Positions 23,840 through 33,859 of a stretch of 64,000 nt of DNA are shown here, piece by piece. The DNA is taken from NCBI GenBank assembly GCA_017255395.1, contig JAFKDC010000025.1:1-64000 (forward strand), written 5' to 3'. The translations under genes were made by a program, and so were the position numbers. The stretch is from Enemella evansiae. Lineage in GTDB: Bacteria; Pseudomonadota; Alphaproteobacteria; Rhodobacterales; Rhodobacteraceae. Below the pieces are notes generated by a model. It worked only from the letters and a program-made list of their open reading frames with translations. It made no database searches and had not been told where the DNA came from. The first letter of the stretch is position 1. Each line of letters opens with the position of its first letter.

Positions 23840-26362
23840 ATGAACGCGAAGGATGCCGAGCAAGCCGATACCCGGGAGACCCGGGTAGAGGGCGAAATGA
23901 CCGTCGTGGGGATTGCCGCCTCGGCCGGTGGGCTGGAGGCGGTGTCGCTGCTTGCGCGGCATCTGCCGAACGACCTGCCCTGTGTCTACGTGCTGGCGCA
24001 GCATATGTCGCCGCATCACGCCAGCGTGCTGCCGACGCTTCTGTCGCATGAGACGCGGCTGGACGTGAAGGCGGTGGAACGCGAGGAAGTGCTGGTTCCG
24101 AACACGATCTATGTGCCGGTGCCCAAGACCGATCTGGTGGTCGAGGGCGACCGGGTGGTGGTCAAGCAGCCCTCTGGCCGTCCGGCAGAGCCCAAGCCCT
24201 CGGCTGACCGGTTGTTCACCTCGATCGCCGAAACCTATGGAGAGCGCAGCATGGGCATCGTCCTGTCGGGCACCGGCAGCGACGGCAGCTATGGCGTGCA
24301 GGCGATCCGCGAGGTCGGCGGCATCACCATCGCGCAGGATTCGGAATCCTCGAAATACGACACCATGCCCGCCTCGGCGGTGGAAACCGGCTGCGTCGAT
24401 CTTGTGCTGTCGCCGCGCCAGATGGGCGAGCAGCTGTCCAATATCCTGTCGCGCCCGCGTGATTTCACGGCCTTGCAGGCGATCCTCGAACAGCCGACGG
24501 AATACGACGACCTGTTCCACCAGCTTCAGGCCCGGACCAAGGTCAACTTCCGCCACTACAAGGAAAACACCGTCAGCCGCCGCATCCAGCGCCGCCTGAT
24601 CGCGCTGGGGTTCGAGGAATACGCCCGCTACGTCGAGTTCTGCCGCGACAACCCCGAGGAACTGGACGCGCTCTATCGCGACCTGCTGATCTCGGTCACA
24701 CGGTTCTACCGCGACCCCGAACAGTTCGACGCGCTGGAGGCAGAGCTGGCGGACTACGTGGAGGGCGTCAAGGACCGCCCGTTCCGCATCTGGGTGCCGG
24801 GCTGCGCCACCGGCGAAGAAGCCTATTCCATCGCCTTCATGCTGAACGACCTGATGGACCGGCGGGGCATACCGCGCGACCGGGCGGTGCAGATCTTCGC
24901 CACCGATCTCGACGATTCCGCGCTGACACGCGGGCGCAACGGGGCCTATCCGGCCGCCGCCTCCTCGGGCATCCCGGATGCGGTGCAGCAGAAGTATTTC
25001 ACTCTGTCGGACGATGTGCTGCGGGTGAAACCCGAGATCCGCAATCAGGTGCTGTTCTCGCGCCACAACGTCTTTCAGGACCCGCCGTTCAGCGACATCG
25101 ATCTCGTGAGCTTCCGCAACACGATGATCTATTTCGATACGCCCCTGCAGGAAAAGGTCATGTCGCGCCTGCTGTACGCGCTGAGGCCGGGCGGGATCCT
25201 GTTCCTTGGCGCCTCGGAAAGCATCGGCGCGATGGAGCCCTACTTCCACCGCGTCCGCGACGGCGCCCGGCTGTTCCGCAAGCGGCTGGACACGACCTTC
25301 GACCACAAGGCGCTGGTGCGGTTCGGCAATTCCAAGATCACCGACGGCGTGCGCCAGCGCCCGGACAAGGCGCGGGCCGGCAGCGACGTGCTGGAGACGG
25401 AGACCTTCAAGGCGCTGGCGGAATCCGTGGCGCCTCAGGGTGTGCTGGTGAACGTGCACAAGGACATCATCCGCATCTTCGGCGACATCAGCCCCTTCAC
25501 GCGGGTCACCGACGACCTGAGGGGGCGGCTGAACACCATGGTGCTGAAGGCGGAGCTGGCCGCCGATGCCAGCAGTCTGATCCCGCTCTGCCTGAAACAC
25601 GGGCGCCCGCGCGACGGGCTGTGGCGCGACGTCAAGGGGCCGGATTTCAACCGCGTGCGGCTGCGGGCCTATCCGCTGAACATCGACCCGGGCAACCACG
25701 GGCGGCTGGCGCTTCTGTCCATCGACACGACGATGGTCGACGGCAGCACCGAACTGGACCGGGGCAGCGAGGAGGCGTCGAGCTACCTCACCCATGTCGA
25801 GAACGAACTGGCGGATTCGCGCGAGGCGCTTCAGATCACCATGGAGGAGTTGCAGACCTCGAACGAGGAACTGCAATCCACCAACGAGGAACTACAGTCC
25901 ACCAACGAAGAGCTTCAGTCCACGAATGAGGAACTGGAGACCTCGAACGAGGAATTGCAGTCCACCAACGAGGAACTGATCACCGTCAACGAGGAACTGC
26001 TGATCAACTCGGACGAGCTGAACCGTCTGGTGGCCGAAAAGATCGCGATCCAGGTGGCGCTGCCGCTGCCGCTTCTGGTGCTGGACACCTCGCTTAACAT
26101 CAAGAGCGCCTCGCAGAACGCCATCGAACTGTTTTCCCTGACAGAGCGCGGCGCGCATCTGGGTCACATCAGCCAGGTCTTCCTGCCCGAAACGCCTTTC
26201 CCGGCGCTGGTGGACATCTGCCACGACGTGCTGACCCGGCAGAAAAGCCGCAGCGAGGTCTTCCAGTTGAAGGGCGAGAAGACAGAGATGCGGATCACGC
26301 CCTATTTCATCAAGGAAAAGATCCTTCAGGGCCTGACGATCACTCTGCAACGCGCGCCCTGA
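23840..26362 (+). CDS. CheB methylesterase-CheR methyltransferase fusion with coiled coil and PAS
   Basis: An 840-aa cytoplasmic signalling protein. Residues 20-205 are a CheB catalytic domain (Ser in GIAASAGGLEAV, His in VLAQHMSPHH, Asp in LSGTGSDGSYGVQ) without the receiver domain. Residues about 220-490 are CheR (GCATGEEAYSIAFML for S-adenosylmethionine, FATDLDD, FRNTMIYFD). After a linker, residues about 650-728 form a heptad coiled coil of near-identical NEELQST units, then a PAS domain ends the protein. Related hybrids normally continue into a histidine kinase; this one stops, so it needs a partner. The convergent hybrid kinase downstream is a candidate by position only. It would add and remove methyl groups on receptor-like proteins, but no chemoreceptor lies nearby. 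Confidence 0.92.
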   Translation: MNAKDAEQADTRETRVEGEMTVVGIAASAGGLEAVSLLARHLPNDLPCVYVLAQHMSPHHASVLPTLLSHETRLDVKAVEREEVLVPNTIYVPVPKTDLVVEGDRVVVKQPSGRPAEPKPSADRLFTSIAETYGERSMGIVLSGTGSDGSYGVQAIREVGGITIAQDSESSKYDTMPASAVETGCVDLVLSPRQMGEQLSNILSRPRDFTALQAILEQPTEYDDLFHQLQARTKVNFRHYKENTVSRRIQRRLIALGFEEYARYVEFCRDNPEELDALYRDLLISVTRFYRDPEQFDALEAELADYVEGVKDRPFRIWVPGCATGEEAYSIAFMLNDLMDRRGIPRDRAVQIFATDLDDSALTRGRNGAYPAAASSGIPDAVQQKYFTLSDDVLRVKPEIRNQVLFSRHNVFQDPPFSDIDLVSFRNTMIYFDTPLQEKVMSRLLYALRPGGILFLGASESIGAMEPYFHRVRDGARLFRKRLDTTFDHKALVRFGNSKITDGVRQRPDKARAGSDVLETETFKALAESVAPQGVLVNVHKDIIRIFGDISPFTRVTDDLRGRLNTMVLKAELAADASSLIPLCLKHGRPRDGLWRDVKGPDFNRVRLRAYPLNIDPGNHGRLALLSIDTTMVDGSTELDRGSEEASSYLTHVENELADSREALQITMEELQTSNEELQSTNEELQSTNEELQSTNEELETSNEELQSTNEELITVNEELLINSDELNRLVAEKIAIQVALPLPLLVLDTSLNIKSASQNAIELFSLTERGAHLGHISQVFLPETPFPALVDICHDVLTRQKSRSEVFQLKGEKTEMRITPYFIKEKILQGLTITLQRAP
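25847..25999 (+). repeat. Heptad-encoding 21-bp tandem repeats in the CheB-CheR gene
   Basis: About seven 21-base units, consensus ending AACGAGGAACTGCAGTC, encode E-L-Q-S/T-T/S-N-E. They form the coiled coil between the CheR and PAS parts. Codons vary between units, so the repeat is kept at protein level rather than by recent slippage. Confidence 0.85.
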
Positions 26363-26442
26363 TCCGGCGGGTCGGGGGGCGGTCGCGTCCCGCGCGCTGT
26401 CCCGTGCGTCGCGACCGCTGCGAAGAATACCCCGGTGCCGGG

Positions 26443-26482
26443 GGGCGGCCTGTGACCGGCGGCACAGGCCGCCCGCTTTCCC
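26443..26482. terminator. Bidirectional terminator between convergent signalling genes
   Basis: A 12-bp perfect stem GGGCGGCCTGTG/CACAGGCCGCCC (26443-26454 with 26463-26474) followed by GCTTTCCC, located between the stops of the CheB-CheR gene and the hybrid kinase. Confidence 0.55.
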
Positions 26483-26504
26483 GCAGGCGGCCCGGAGGCT
26501 TCGG

Positions 26505-29500
26505 CTATTGCGTCCCGGGGCTGTCCAGCTGGCGGCGCAGGACTTCGGCCAGAACCCGGCGCGGGCAGGGCTTCTGCACCAGCGGGGCGGGGACCTCGCC
26601 CATTTCCGTCCGCGCGATGCCGGTATAGCCCGACATGTAGACGATGGGCATGTCCGGGCGTTTGTCGCGCAGGTGCCGGGCCAGTTCGAAGCCGCCGATC
26701 CGGCCGGGCATGACCACGTCGCTCAGCATCAGGTCGAAGGGCACGCCTTCGTCAATGATCGCGATGGCCTCGTTGCCCGAGGCGGCAGAGATCACCCGGT
26801 AGTTCATCTGTTCCAGCATGTCGCGGATCATCCGCAGCAGGCCCTCGTCGTCCTCGACAACCAGCAGGGTTTCGCCGCGCCCCTCTTCGGGGTCGTCCAT
26901 CGGCACCGGCTTCTCGCGCCCGCCGCCCTCTGCCGTGCCACGCGGCAGAAGGATGCGCACGCTGGTGCCTTTGTCGACCTCGGAATAGATCCGCAGTTCC
27001 CCGTTCGACTGCTGCACGAAGCCGTAGACCATGGACAGGCCCAGCCCGGTGCCAGAGTTGCTTTCGCGCGTGGTGAAGAAGGGGTCGACGGCGCGCCGCT
27101 TGACCTCGTCGGTCATGCCGGGGCCGTTGTCGCTGACCGAGAACTCGACGTAGCGATAGACCTTGCCGGTCTCGGTGACCGCGCCCTCGGCCTTCAGCCC
27201 CTCGGTGGTGACGACGCGGGCGGATTCCACGGGCGCCAGCGGCGCGGCCTTGCTGTGCAGGGCGGGGCGGGCCAGAACGGTGATCCGGTCGCCGGTGCCG
27301 CTGCGCAGGATCGCGTCGCGGCTGTTCAACACGAGGTTCAGCAGCGCGTTGCCCAGCTGCAGCGCATCGCAGTGCACATACAGGTCCGGCTCGTCGATCG
27401 TGAACTCCAGCGTGATGCTCTTCTCGATCGAGGGCCGCGAGAGCGCCTCGAAATCCTTCAGCACGGTTTCGACGGGGTAGGACCGCGCCAGCCCCGGCTG
27501 CTGCTTGGCGAAGGCCAGGAGCCGCTTGGTCAACGCGGCGCCGCGGTGAATCGTCTGCAACGCAGTATCCAGGAACCCCTGCGCGCGCGGCGAGGCCTCG
27601 GGCGCGGCAAGCTGCACCGCGTATTCGATCGTCGCCAGCAGGTTATTGAAGTCATGCGCGACGCCGCCGGTCAGCTGCCCCAGCGCGTCCAGCCGCGTGG
27701 CGCGCTCCAGTTGCTGCCGATTGGCCTCCTGCTCCGAGACGTCGTCGAGGATCAGCACCGAATGCAGGCCACCCGGATCGTCCGCCCCCACCGGCGCGCT
27801 GGAGACGCGGACATAGCGCTTCGATCGCGCCCCCGGCACCTGCAACAGGGCCACTTCGCCCTTCAGGACCTGCCCGGCCAGCGCGCGCTGCATGGGATCG
27901 TGCGAGGCTTCCAGCGGCGCAAGGTCCTCGCGGTCCAGAAAGGTCACCGCGTCGGGCCAGGGTTTCGGCAGATCGCCGGGACCAAGGGCCAGCATCTCCT
28001 GCGCGCTGGGGTTGGCCACAAGGATATCGCCGCCGCGCGCCAGCCCCAGCACGGCGCCGCGCGTGGCGTCGAGGATCGCGCCCATGCGGGTATGGGCCAT
28101 GGCGATCTGCCGGTTCAGCGCTTCGGCCTGCCGCCGTCCGCGCAGGCTGACCAATGCAATGGACAGGGCCGACAGAACGGCGGCCGCGGCGATGGCATAG
28201 CCGGCCATGCGGATGCGCTCGGGCGTCCAGAACTGCGGCGCGCCGTACCATTCCCGGCGCAGGGCCTCGTAGCGCGGCGAGCTGAGGTAGCCGGGGATCA
28301 CGGCATTCAGCCGTTCGCGTGTGCCGGCAAGGCCGAAACGCAGCGCGATGCCGCCTTCCGAGGTCAGCAGCGGCGGCTGGCGCAGGGTGATCCGGCCGTC
28401 AAGACCAAGATCGCCAAGGGCGCGCGTGCCCGTCGTCGTCAGGTACAGCGCCACGTCGATCTGTTTGTCGACAAGCGCGCGAAACAGGGCTTCGTGACCG
28501 TCGAACGTCACAAGATCCAGCCCCGCCGCCTCGGGGATCAGCGCGCGCACCACGGTCGATCCCTCGATGCCGACGCGCAGCCCGTCCAGAGCCTCGAGCG
28601 TGGCCTTTTCGCCCTCGGCAAGGACGCGGGCCGCGCCACGCCGCTCGAAGAGCGAGAAAGAGGCCGAATCGAGCGGCAGCGTGAAATCCATCCGGTTGCG
28701 CCGGTCGTCGCTGAAGCCGACCAGAGAGATCAGGTCGATCTGCCCGCTGCGCGGCCCTTCGGCAAACTGCTCGTTGGTGATCGGGACGAAGCGCAGCGGC
28801 ATCCCGGCGCGATCCGCCAGATCGCGCAGCACCTCGACGCCGAAGCCGGTGAAGCGCCCGCTCTCCGCCTGCATCTGGTAGGGCGGAAAGTCCGGCACCC
28901 CGACCACGTAGACCTGCGGCGGCGGCGCGGGCACGTCCATGGCCCACTTCCGGCGCAGCGCCGCCAGCGTGCCGTCCGCCTCCATCGCGTCCAGCGCCTC
29001 TTGCACGCGCGGCATGAGATCGGCGCGGGAGTCGTGCAGGGCGACCACGTGGCGGCTCGTTGCAAGGGCAGGGCCAAGGCGGCGCACCTCGGCTTCCAGC
29101 CCGTTGGCGCGCAACACGCCCATCACACCGGGATAGACCGCCACAAGCCCGTCGATCTGGCCGAACAGCAGGGCCCCCAGCGCGGCGCCGAAGTCGGGAT
29201 AGGCGATGACGGTGTTATCCGCGCCGATGCCTTGCGCCATGTCGGCGCCTGCGGTGCGGTCCACCACGCCAAGGCTGAGGCCGTCAAAGTTGTCTCGGCT
29301 GCGTTCGGGCGGGGTGTCGGCGCGGACAAACAGATGCACCTCGCTTTCCGCCACCGGCGCCGAGAAGACGTTGCTGTCCGCCAGGGCCGGGATGCGGGCG
29401 GCGCCGGGCAGGATCTGCGCCTCGCCGCTGGCCTGTTGCCGGATGATCGAGGTGACGTCCGGCAGCTTGCGGAACGCGATGTCGATCCCGCTGCGCGCGG

Positions 29501-29681
29501 CGATCTCCTGCCCGATATCGCCGAAGAATCCCGACGGCGGGCCATCCCCTTCGACTGGCGTGAAGAACCCCGGCGTCGGCGTCCAGCCCGAGACGAGCGG
29601 CGCCGCGTCCTGCGCTGTGGCCGTGCCTGCCGCGCCAAGCAGGGGCAATGCGACAGCAAGGGGCCGAAAGAGGGCGATCAC
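26505..29681 (-). CDS. Hybrid sensor histidine kinase with two periplasmic solute-binding domains
   Basis: A 1058-aa membrane sensor. A signal/anchor ([18 protein letters not shown]) is followed by two SBP_bac_3-type domains (about 30-245 and 250-480; the second opens [20 protein letters not shown]). A membrane helix lies near 494-516 ([19 protein letters not shown]), then a PAS-like region, a HisKA domain with phospho-His in [20 protein letters not shown] (about 675), a HATPase domain ([28 protein letters not shown]) and a C-terminal receiver (VVEDDEG, phospho-Asp in [10 protein letters not shown] near 989). It senses a small solute, probably an amino or organic acid. The start is GTG 29681, overlapping the stop of the receiver gene as GTGA. 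Confidence 0.93.
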   Translation of the reverse strand: MIALFRPLAVALPLLGAAGTATAQDAAPLVSGWTPTPGFFTPVEGDGPPSGFFGDIGQEIAARSGIDIAFRKLPDVTSIIRQQASGEAQILPGAARIPALADSNVFSAPVAESEVHLFVRADTPPERSRDNFDGLSLGVVDRTAGADMAQGIGADNTVIAYPDFGAALGALLFGQIDGLVAVYPGVMGVLRANGLEAEVRRLGPALATSRHVVALHDSRADLMPRVQEALDAMEADGTLAALRRKWAMDVPAPPPQVYVVGVPDFPPYQMQAESGRFTGFGVEVLRDLADRAGMPLRFVPITNEQFAEGPRSGQIDLISLVGFSDDRRNRMDFTLPLDSASFSLFERRGAARVLAEGEKATLEALDGLRVGIEGSTVVRALIPEAAGLDLVTFDGHEALFRALVDKQIDVALYLTTTGTRALGDLGLDGRITLRQPPLLTSEGGIALRFGLAGTRERLNAVIPGYLSSPRYEALRREWYGAPQFWTPERIRMAGYAIAAAAVLSALSIALVSLRGRRQAEALNRQIAMAHTRMGAILDATRGAVLGLARGGDILVANPSAQEMLALGPGDLPKPWPDAVTFLDREDLAPLEASHDPMQRALAGQVLKGEVALLQVPGARSKRYVRVSSAPVGADDPGGLHSVLILDDVSEQEANRQQLERATRLDALGQLTGGVAHDFNNLLATIEYAVQLAAPEASPRAQGFLDTALQTIHRGAALTKRLLAFAKQQPGLARSYPVETVLKDFEALSRPSIEKSITLEFTIDEPDLYVHCDALQLGNALLNLVLNSRDAILRSGTGDRITVLARPALHSKAAPLAPVESARVVTTEGLKAEGAVTETGKVYRYVEFSVSDNGPGMTDEVKRRAVDPFFTTRESNSGTGLGLSMVYGFVQQSNGELRIYSEVDKGTSVRILLPRGTAEGGGREKPVPMDDPEEGRGETLLVVEDDEGLLRMIRDMLEQMNYRVISAASGNEAIAIIDEGVPFDLMLSDVVMPGRIGGFELARHLRDKRPDMPIVYMSGYTGIARTEMGEVPAPLVQKPCPRRVLAEVLRRQLDSPGTQ

Positions 29682-30115
29682 GGCGCCCTGCCATGCCCGC
29701 GCTGGCCGGACAGCAGCGCGTCCAGCTTCTCGCGCAGGATCTGGGGCGCGAAGGGCTTGGGCAGTACGTCGTCCGCGCCCAGCTTCCGGGTGGTGCCCAG
29801 AATGTCGTAGGGCATGCCCGCCCGCGCCGCGCCGGATATGGCCAGCACCGGGATATCCGTGCGCGTGGCATGGCCGGTTTCCGCCAGAAGCGTCCGCAAC
29901 CGCGAGATGAACAGAACCCCGCCGTCCGAGGTCAGGCGCCCGTCGACCTTGATGTAGACGTCGACGATGGCGGCATCGAAGGCCTTGGCGATCACAAGCT
30001 CCAGCGCCTCGTGTCCCGTCGCGGCCACCGAGACCGTGTGACCGGCCTCTTCGAGATCGCGCCGTACAAGGCCGGCAAAAACCGTATCGTCTTCCAGGAT
30101 CAGTATCTTGGCCAC
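29678..30115 (-). CDS. Single-domain response regulator
   Basis: A 145-aa stand-alone receiver. Acidic pocket Glu8-Asp9-Asp10 ([10 protein letters not shown]), phospho-acceptor Asp52 in [11 protein letters not shown], conserved Ser/Thr in VLAISGAA and Lys in [10 protein letters not shown]. No output domain. An insertion after the phospho-Asp ([11 protein letters not shown]) lengthens the loop compared with typical CheY. It is coupled to the following hybrid kinase by a GTGA overlap, so the two are made together; it may shuttle phosphate from the kinase or be a phosphate sink. Target unknown. The divergent gene is glycerol kinase, 184 bases away. Confidence 0.92.
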   Translation of the reverse strand: MAKILILEDDTVFAGLVRRDLEEAGHTVSVAATGHEALELVIAKAFDAAIVDVYIKVDGRLTSDGGVLFISRLRTLLAETGHATRTDIPVLAISGAARAGMPYDILGTTRKLGADDVLPKPFAPQILREKLDALLSGQRGHGRAP

Positions 30116-30298
30116 GCTTCCCCTCGCGTTCGCGCTGCGCCCCCAGCGGCTGCGCCGTCACCTTCACACGGCGGCCCGGCGCATGGCCAGAGAATTTCGA
30201 GGCCGCCGCCCGCGCATCCGTTTGACCTTTCGGCGCATTCCGGGCCACTGTGTGATCCGCGTCGGGGCGGCAAGACCCCGCAACCGGGAGGAGACCCC

Positions 30299-31783
30299 AT
30301 GCCCTATATTCTGGCGATCGACCAGGGCACGACATCCAGTCGCGCCATTCTCTTCGACGAGGCCATGAAAGTTGCGGCCGTCGCGCAAGAGGAGTTCGCC
30401 CAGCACTACCCCGACAGCGGCTGGGTGGAACACGAGGCCTCTGACCTCTGGACTACGGTTGCCGCCACCTGCCGGGGCGTGATGGAAAAGGCCCGCGTGC
30501 GCGCGGGCGACATCGCCGGGATCGGCATCACCAACCAGCGCGAGACGACGCTGCTATGGGATCGCAAGACCGGCAAACCCCTGCACAATGCTATCGTCTG
30601 GCAGGACCGCCGCACCTCTGCCGTCTGCGCCGATCTCAAGAAGCAGGGCCTCGAGGCGGCGGTGACACAGGCCACAGGCCTGCTGCTGGACCCCTATTTC
30701 TCGGGGACCAAGCTGGCCTGGCTGCTGGACAACGTCGAGGGCGCGCGCGCCCGGGCCGAGGCCGGAGAGCTGGCCTTCGGCACTGTGGACACATGGCTGA
30801 TCTGGCACCTGACCGGCGGTGCCGAACATGTCACCGACGCCACCAATGCGGCGCGCACGATGTTGTACGACATCCGGCGCGGCGCATGGTCCGACGAGAT
30901 GTGCGAGATGCTGCGGATTCCGCAATCGCTGCTGCCCGAGGTCAAGGATTGCGCCGCCGACTTCGGCATGGCCCGCGCCGACCTCTTCGGCGAAGAGATC
31001 CCGATCCTCGGCGTGGCGGGCGACCAGCAGGCGGCCACCATCGGGCAGGCCTGTTTCCAGCCGGGCATGCTGAAATCGACCTATGGCACCGGGTGCTTCG
31101 CGTTGATGAACACCGGGGCGGAGCCGGTGGTCTCGCAGAACCGCCTGCTGACGACCATCGCCTACCAGATGGACGGTAAGCCGACCTATGCGCTCGAAGG
31201 CTCGATCTTCATCGCCGGTGCCGTGGTGCAATGGCTGCGGGACGGGCTGAAGATTATCCGCGACGCCAGGGAGACGCAGCCGCTGGCCGAGGCCGCCGAC
31301 GATGCCCAGCAGGTGGTGCTGGTGCCCGCCTTCACGGGCCTTGGCGCGCCCTACTGGAACGCCGATTGCCGGGGCGCCATCTTTGGGCTGACCCGCAACT
31401 CGGGCCCCGAGGAATTCGCCCGCGCGGCGCTGGAATCGGTGGGCTACCAGACCCGGGACCTGCTGGACGCGATGCGCGCCGACTGGAAAGCCGAGGCCGA
31501 GTCGGTCTTGCGCGTGGATGGGGGCATGAGCGCCTCGGACTACGCGATGCAGTTCCTGGCGGACATCATCGGTGCCGGGGTCGACCGGCCCACGGTGCTG
31601 GAAACCACCGCCATGGGTGCGGCATGGCTGGCGGGCCAGCGGGCGGGACTTTATCCCGACATGGCCGGTTTTTCGGAAACCTGGGATCTGGACCGCAGCT
31701 TCGCCCCGGCGATGGAGGCGGAAAGCCGCGACGCGAAATACGCGGGCTGGAAGCGCGCGGTCGAGGCGGCACAGGCCTTCTAG
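30299..31783 (+). CDS. glpK: Glycerol kinase
   Basis: A 494-aa FGGY-family kinase that phosphorylates glycerol to sn-glycerol-3-phosphate with ATP. Full-length, with the N-terminal phosphate loop [16 protein letters not shown], the substrate residues in [15 protein letters not shown] and [14 protein letters not shown], the second FGGY signature [20 protein letters not shown] and [11 protein letters not shown], and C-terminal [33 protein letters not shown] precedes ATG 30299. No glycerol facilitator or GlpD is in the window; it seems monocistronic. The 3' side has an inverted repeat and then an unusual tandem repeat block. Confidence 0.97.
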   Translation: MPYILAIDQGTTSSRAILFDEAMKVAAVAQEEFAQHYPDSGWVEHEASDLWTTVAATCRGVMEKARVRAGDIAGIGITNQRETTLLWDRKTGKPLHNAIVWQDRRTSAVCADLKKQGLEAAVTQATGLLLDPYFSGTKLAWLLDNVEGARARAEAGELAFGTVDTWLIWHLTGGAEHVTDATNAARTMLYDIRRGAWSDEMCEMLRIPQSLLPEVKDCAADFGMARADLFGEEIPILGVAGDQQAATIGQACFQPGMLKSTYGTGCFALMNTGAEPVVSQNRLLTTIAYQMDGKPTYALEGSIFIAGAVVQWLRDGLKIIRDARETQPLAEAADDAQQVVLVPAFTGLGAPYWNADCRGAIFGLTRNSGPEEFARAALESVGYQTRDLLDAMRADWKAEAESVLRVDGGMSASDYAMQFLADIIGAGVDRPTVLETTAMGAAWLAGQRAGLYPDMAGFSETWDLDRSFAPAMEAESRDAKYAGWKRAVEAAQAF

Positions 31784-31790
31784 ACCGGGC

Positions 31791-31857
31791 GCGGGGAAGC
31801 GATTTTTCGGGCTGTGTGTCGACCGGACCGCCCCGGGTCCAAATCGCTTCTCCCCGC
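31791..31857 (+). terminator. Inverted repeat downstream of glpK
   Basis: GCGGGGAAGCGATTT (31791-31805) pairs with AAATCGCTTCTCCCCGC (31841-31857) with one two-base bulge. The 35-base loop includes a smaller GGACC/GGGTCC pairing. It starts 8 bases past the glpK stop. There is no U run; it could mark the transcript end or be the first unit of the repeat block. Confidence 0.45.
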
Positions 31858-32041
31858 CGCAACCGGCGCGCCTGTGGCCGAGAGCGGCGCCGAAAGCGCT
31901 TTTGAGGTCTCGGGCGAGGGGGATCAGCGCGGCGGCAAAGCGCTTTCCCCATCGCACCCGGCGCGCCCTTGGCTGGCCGGGTGTGGACCGTGCTTTTGCG
32001 GAGCCTGGGGGATTGGGGCCACCGATGCGGCAAAGCGCTTT
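31841..32041. repeat. Tandem ~95-bp imperfect direct repeats between glpK and cobS
   Basis: The palindrome AAAGCGCTTT occurs at 31937-31946 and 32032-32041, with a diverged copy AAATCGCTTC at 31841-31850, so the spacing is 96 and 95 bases. Between them the two units align along their length: both contain CCGGCGCGCC shortly after the palindrome, GCTTTTG near the middle and GCGGCAAAGCG at the end. The block fills the 318-base gene-free gap. No coding frame is convincing. Confidence 0.75.
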
Positions 32042-32101
32042 CGCCCGGGTGGACCCCGTACGCCTTTGTGCACGGAGGCGGGCAGCGGGCGGGCCTGCCT
32101 G

Positions 32102-32839
32102 TCAGCCCGCGCCCAGCAGTGCCGCCAGCGCGACCCAGCCCGCGGTCTCCGAGGCCAGCTGCACCGCCCCCAGCACATCGCCGGTCTGCCCGCCCAGGCG
32201 GCGCCGGGCCTGCCATCCGACCAGCGCGGCGGTGCCCAGCATGACGGCCCCGGCGCCCCAGACCGCAGCGCTGCCGGACAGCGCGCCGCAGGCCAGCGCC
32301 AGTGCCGCCCCGGGCAGCCATGCGGTGGGGGAGGTCGTGCCAGAGGCCTGTTGCCCCAACCCCTCGGTCCGGGCCGGGGGCAAGAGGTCCAGCGTGCAGA
32401 CCATCAGCAGGCGGCTGAGAAGGCTGACGAAGAGGATCGCCCAGAGGTCGGCGCCCACCTCGGCCAGCGCCAGACCGCCCAGAAGCACCGTGAAGATCAG
32501 GACGATCACGCCATAGCTGCCGACGCGGCTGTCGCGCATGATCTCCAGCCGTCGCGCGCGGCTCTGTCCGCCCATGCCGTCGGCGAAATCCGCCAGCCCG
32601 TCGTGGTGCAGCCCACCCGTGACCAGCGCCGCCGCGCCAAGGGCCAGCGCCGCGCCCACCGGGCCGTCGGGCAGGGCCGCAAGCACGACCCAGAGCAGCA
32701 GGCCCACCGGAAGGCCGACCAGAGGAAAGGCCCATCGCGCGGCATTCATCGAGGGAAACCCGTCACCCAGCTGTCCCGCCGGGAGGCGGGACAGCAGCAT
32801 CGCCGCCACCTGTATCTCTGACAGGCGGCGCCGGATCAC
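32102..32839 (-). CDS. cobS: Adenosylcobinamide-GDP ribazoletransferase (CobS/CobV)
   Basis: A 245-aa inner-membrane enzyme that joins adenosylcobinamide-GDP to alpha-ribazole (phosphate) in the last steps of cobalamin synthesis. The signature ALVTGGLHHDGLADFADGMG (acidic Mg-binding motif) and RRLEIMRDSRVGSYGVI are intact, with six or so hydrophobic helices. Start is GTG 32839, overlapping the cobT stop as GTGA. It is last of the cobU-cobT-cobS minus-strand group. Not to be confused with the CobS chelatase subunit of the same name. Confidence 0.94.
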   Translation of the reverse strand: MIRRRLSEIQVAAMLLSRLPAGQLGDGFPSMNAARWAFPLVGLPVGLLLWVVLAALPDGPVGAALALGAAALVTGGLHHDGLADFADGMGGQSRARRLEIMRDSRVGSYGVIVLIFTVLLGGLALAEVGADLWAILFVSLLSRLLMVCTLDLLPPARTEGLGQQASGTTSPTAWLPGAALALACGALSGSAAVWGAGAVMLGTAALVGWQARRRLGGQTGDVLGAVQLASETAGWVALAALLGAG

Positions 32840-33843
32840 GCGCCCGAAACTCCGGCCTCTGCGAAGGTCGCCATGCCGTTGTGGCAGGCCAGAGCACCGC
32901 GCACGACCGACAGTGCCAGCGCCGCGCCAGAGCCTTCGCCCAGGGCCATCCCAAGATCGAGAAGCGGCGCTTTGCCCATCTTCTCGGCCAGTTGCCGATG
33001 CCCCGGCTCGGCGCTGCGATGCGCGATCAGGCAGTGGTCCAGTGCCTCGGGCCGGGCGGAGAAGAGGGGGGCCACCGAGGCCGAGCAGATGAAGCCATCC
33101 AGCATCACCGGAATGCGCGCCATCCGCGCCGCCAGCACCGCGCCGCAGATCGCCGCTTGTTCGCGGCCACCCAGCGCCGCCAGCTTGCCCATGGCGGACA
33201 GGGTGTCATGCCGCGCCGCGCCTTCGGCGATCACCCGCGCCTTCAGGGACATGCCATCGGCGTCCGACCCGGTGCCGCGCCCGACCCAGCCTTGCGCGTT
33301 GCCGCCGAAAGCGCCCAGAGCCAGCGCCGCCGCGACGGTGGAGTTGCCGATGCCCATCTCGCCCAGCAGCAGGATGTCGGCACCTGTGTCGACCGCCGCC
33401 GCGCCTGCTGCCATGGCCTCCAGCGTCTCTGCTTCGGTCATGGCGGGCCCTGCGGTGAAATCCGCCGTGGGCCGGTCGAGGTCCAGCGCCACCACCTCCA
33501 GATCGGCGCCGGAGACCTGGCACAGCTGGTTGATCGCCGCGCCGCCGGTCTTGAAGTTGGCGACCATCTGCGCCGTCACCTCTTGCGGAAAGGGGTTCAC
33601 GCCGCGCGCGCAGATGCCGTGGTTGCCCGCGAAGACCAGCGCCTGCGCCTTGTCGATCCGGGGCTGTGCCACGCCGCGCCAGCCCGCCATGAAGGCCGCG
33701 ATCTCTTCGAGGCGGCCCAGAGAGGCGGGCGGCTTCGTCAGGGTCATCTGGCGCGCATCGGCGGCGCGGGCCGCCTCGGCGTCGAAGGAGGGAAGGTCCA
33801 GCGCCGCCACGTCGTCGAGGCGCTTCAGGGGGAGAGTCGTCAT
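32836..33843 (-). CDS. cobT: Nicotinate-nucleotide-dimethylbenzimidazole phosphoribosyltransferase
   Basis: A 335-aa enzyme that makes alpha-ribazole phosphate from nicotinate mononucleotide and dimethylbenzimidazole, activating the lower ligand. Landmarks: KPPASLGRLEEIAAF, ALVFAGNHGICARGVNPFP, LLGEMGIGNSTVAAALAL, and the catalytic Glu in LDLGMALGEGSGAALAL. ATG 33843 is used; an upstream TTG (33849) is in frame but unneeded. It lies between cobU (16-base gap) and cobS (overlap). In Pseudomonas nomenclature this is CobU. No bluB for dimethylbenzimidazole synthesis is present in the window. Confidence 0.95.
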   Translation of the reverse strand: MTTLPLKRLDDVAALDLPSFDAEAARAADARQMTLTKPPASLGRLEEIAAFMAGWRGVAQPRIDKAQALVFAGNHGICARGVNPFPQEVTAQMVANFKTGGAAINQLCQVSGADLEVVALDLDRPTADFTAGPAMTEAETLEAMAAGAAAVDTGADILLLGEMGIGNSTVAAALALGAFGGNAQGWVGRGTGSDADGMSLKARVIAEGAARHDTLSAMGKLAALGGREQAAICGAVLAARMARIPVMLDGFICSASVAPLFSARPEALDHCLIAHRSAEPGHRQLAEKMGKAPLLDLGMALGEGSGAALALSVVRGALACHNGMATFAEAGVSGA

Positions 33844-33859
33844 GGGCAAGTCACCGTGT

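Noticed and set aside
25847-25999. Regular 21-bp repeats as a possible CRISPR array
   Set aside because: There are no spacers; the units are contiguous heptads of a coiled coil in a coding frame.
26508-29810. An 1100-codon open plus-strand frame
   Set aside because: Antisense of the hybrid kinase. No domain, biased composition, no ribosome site.
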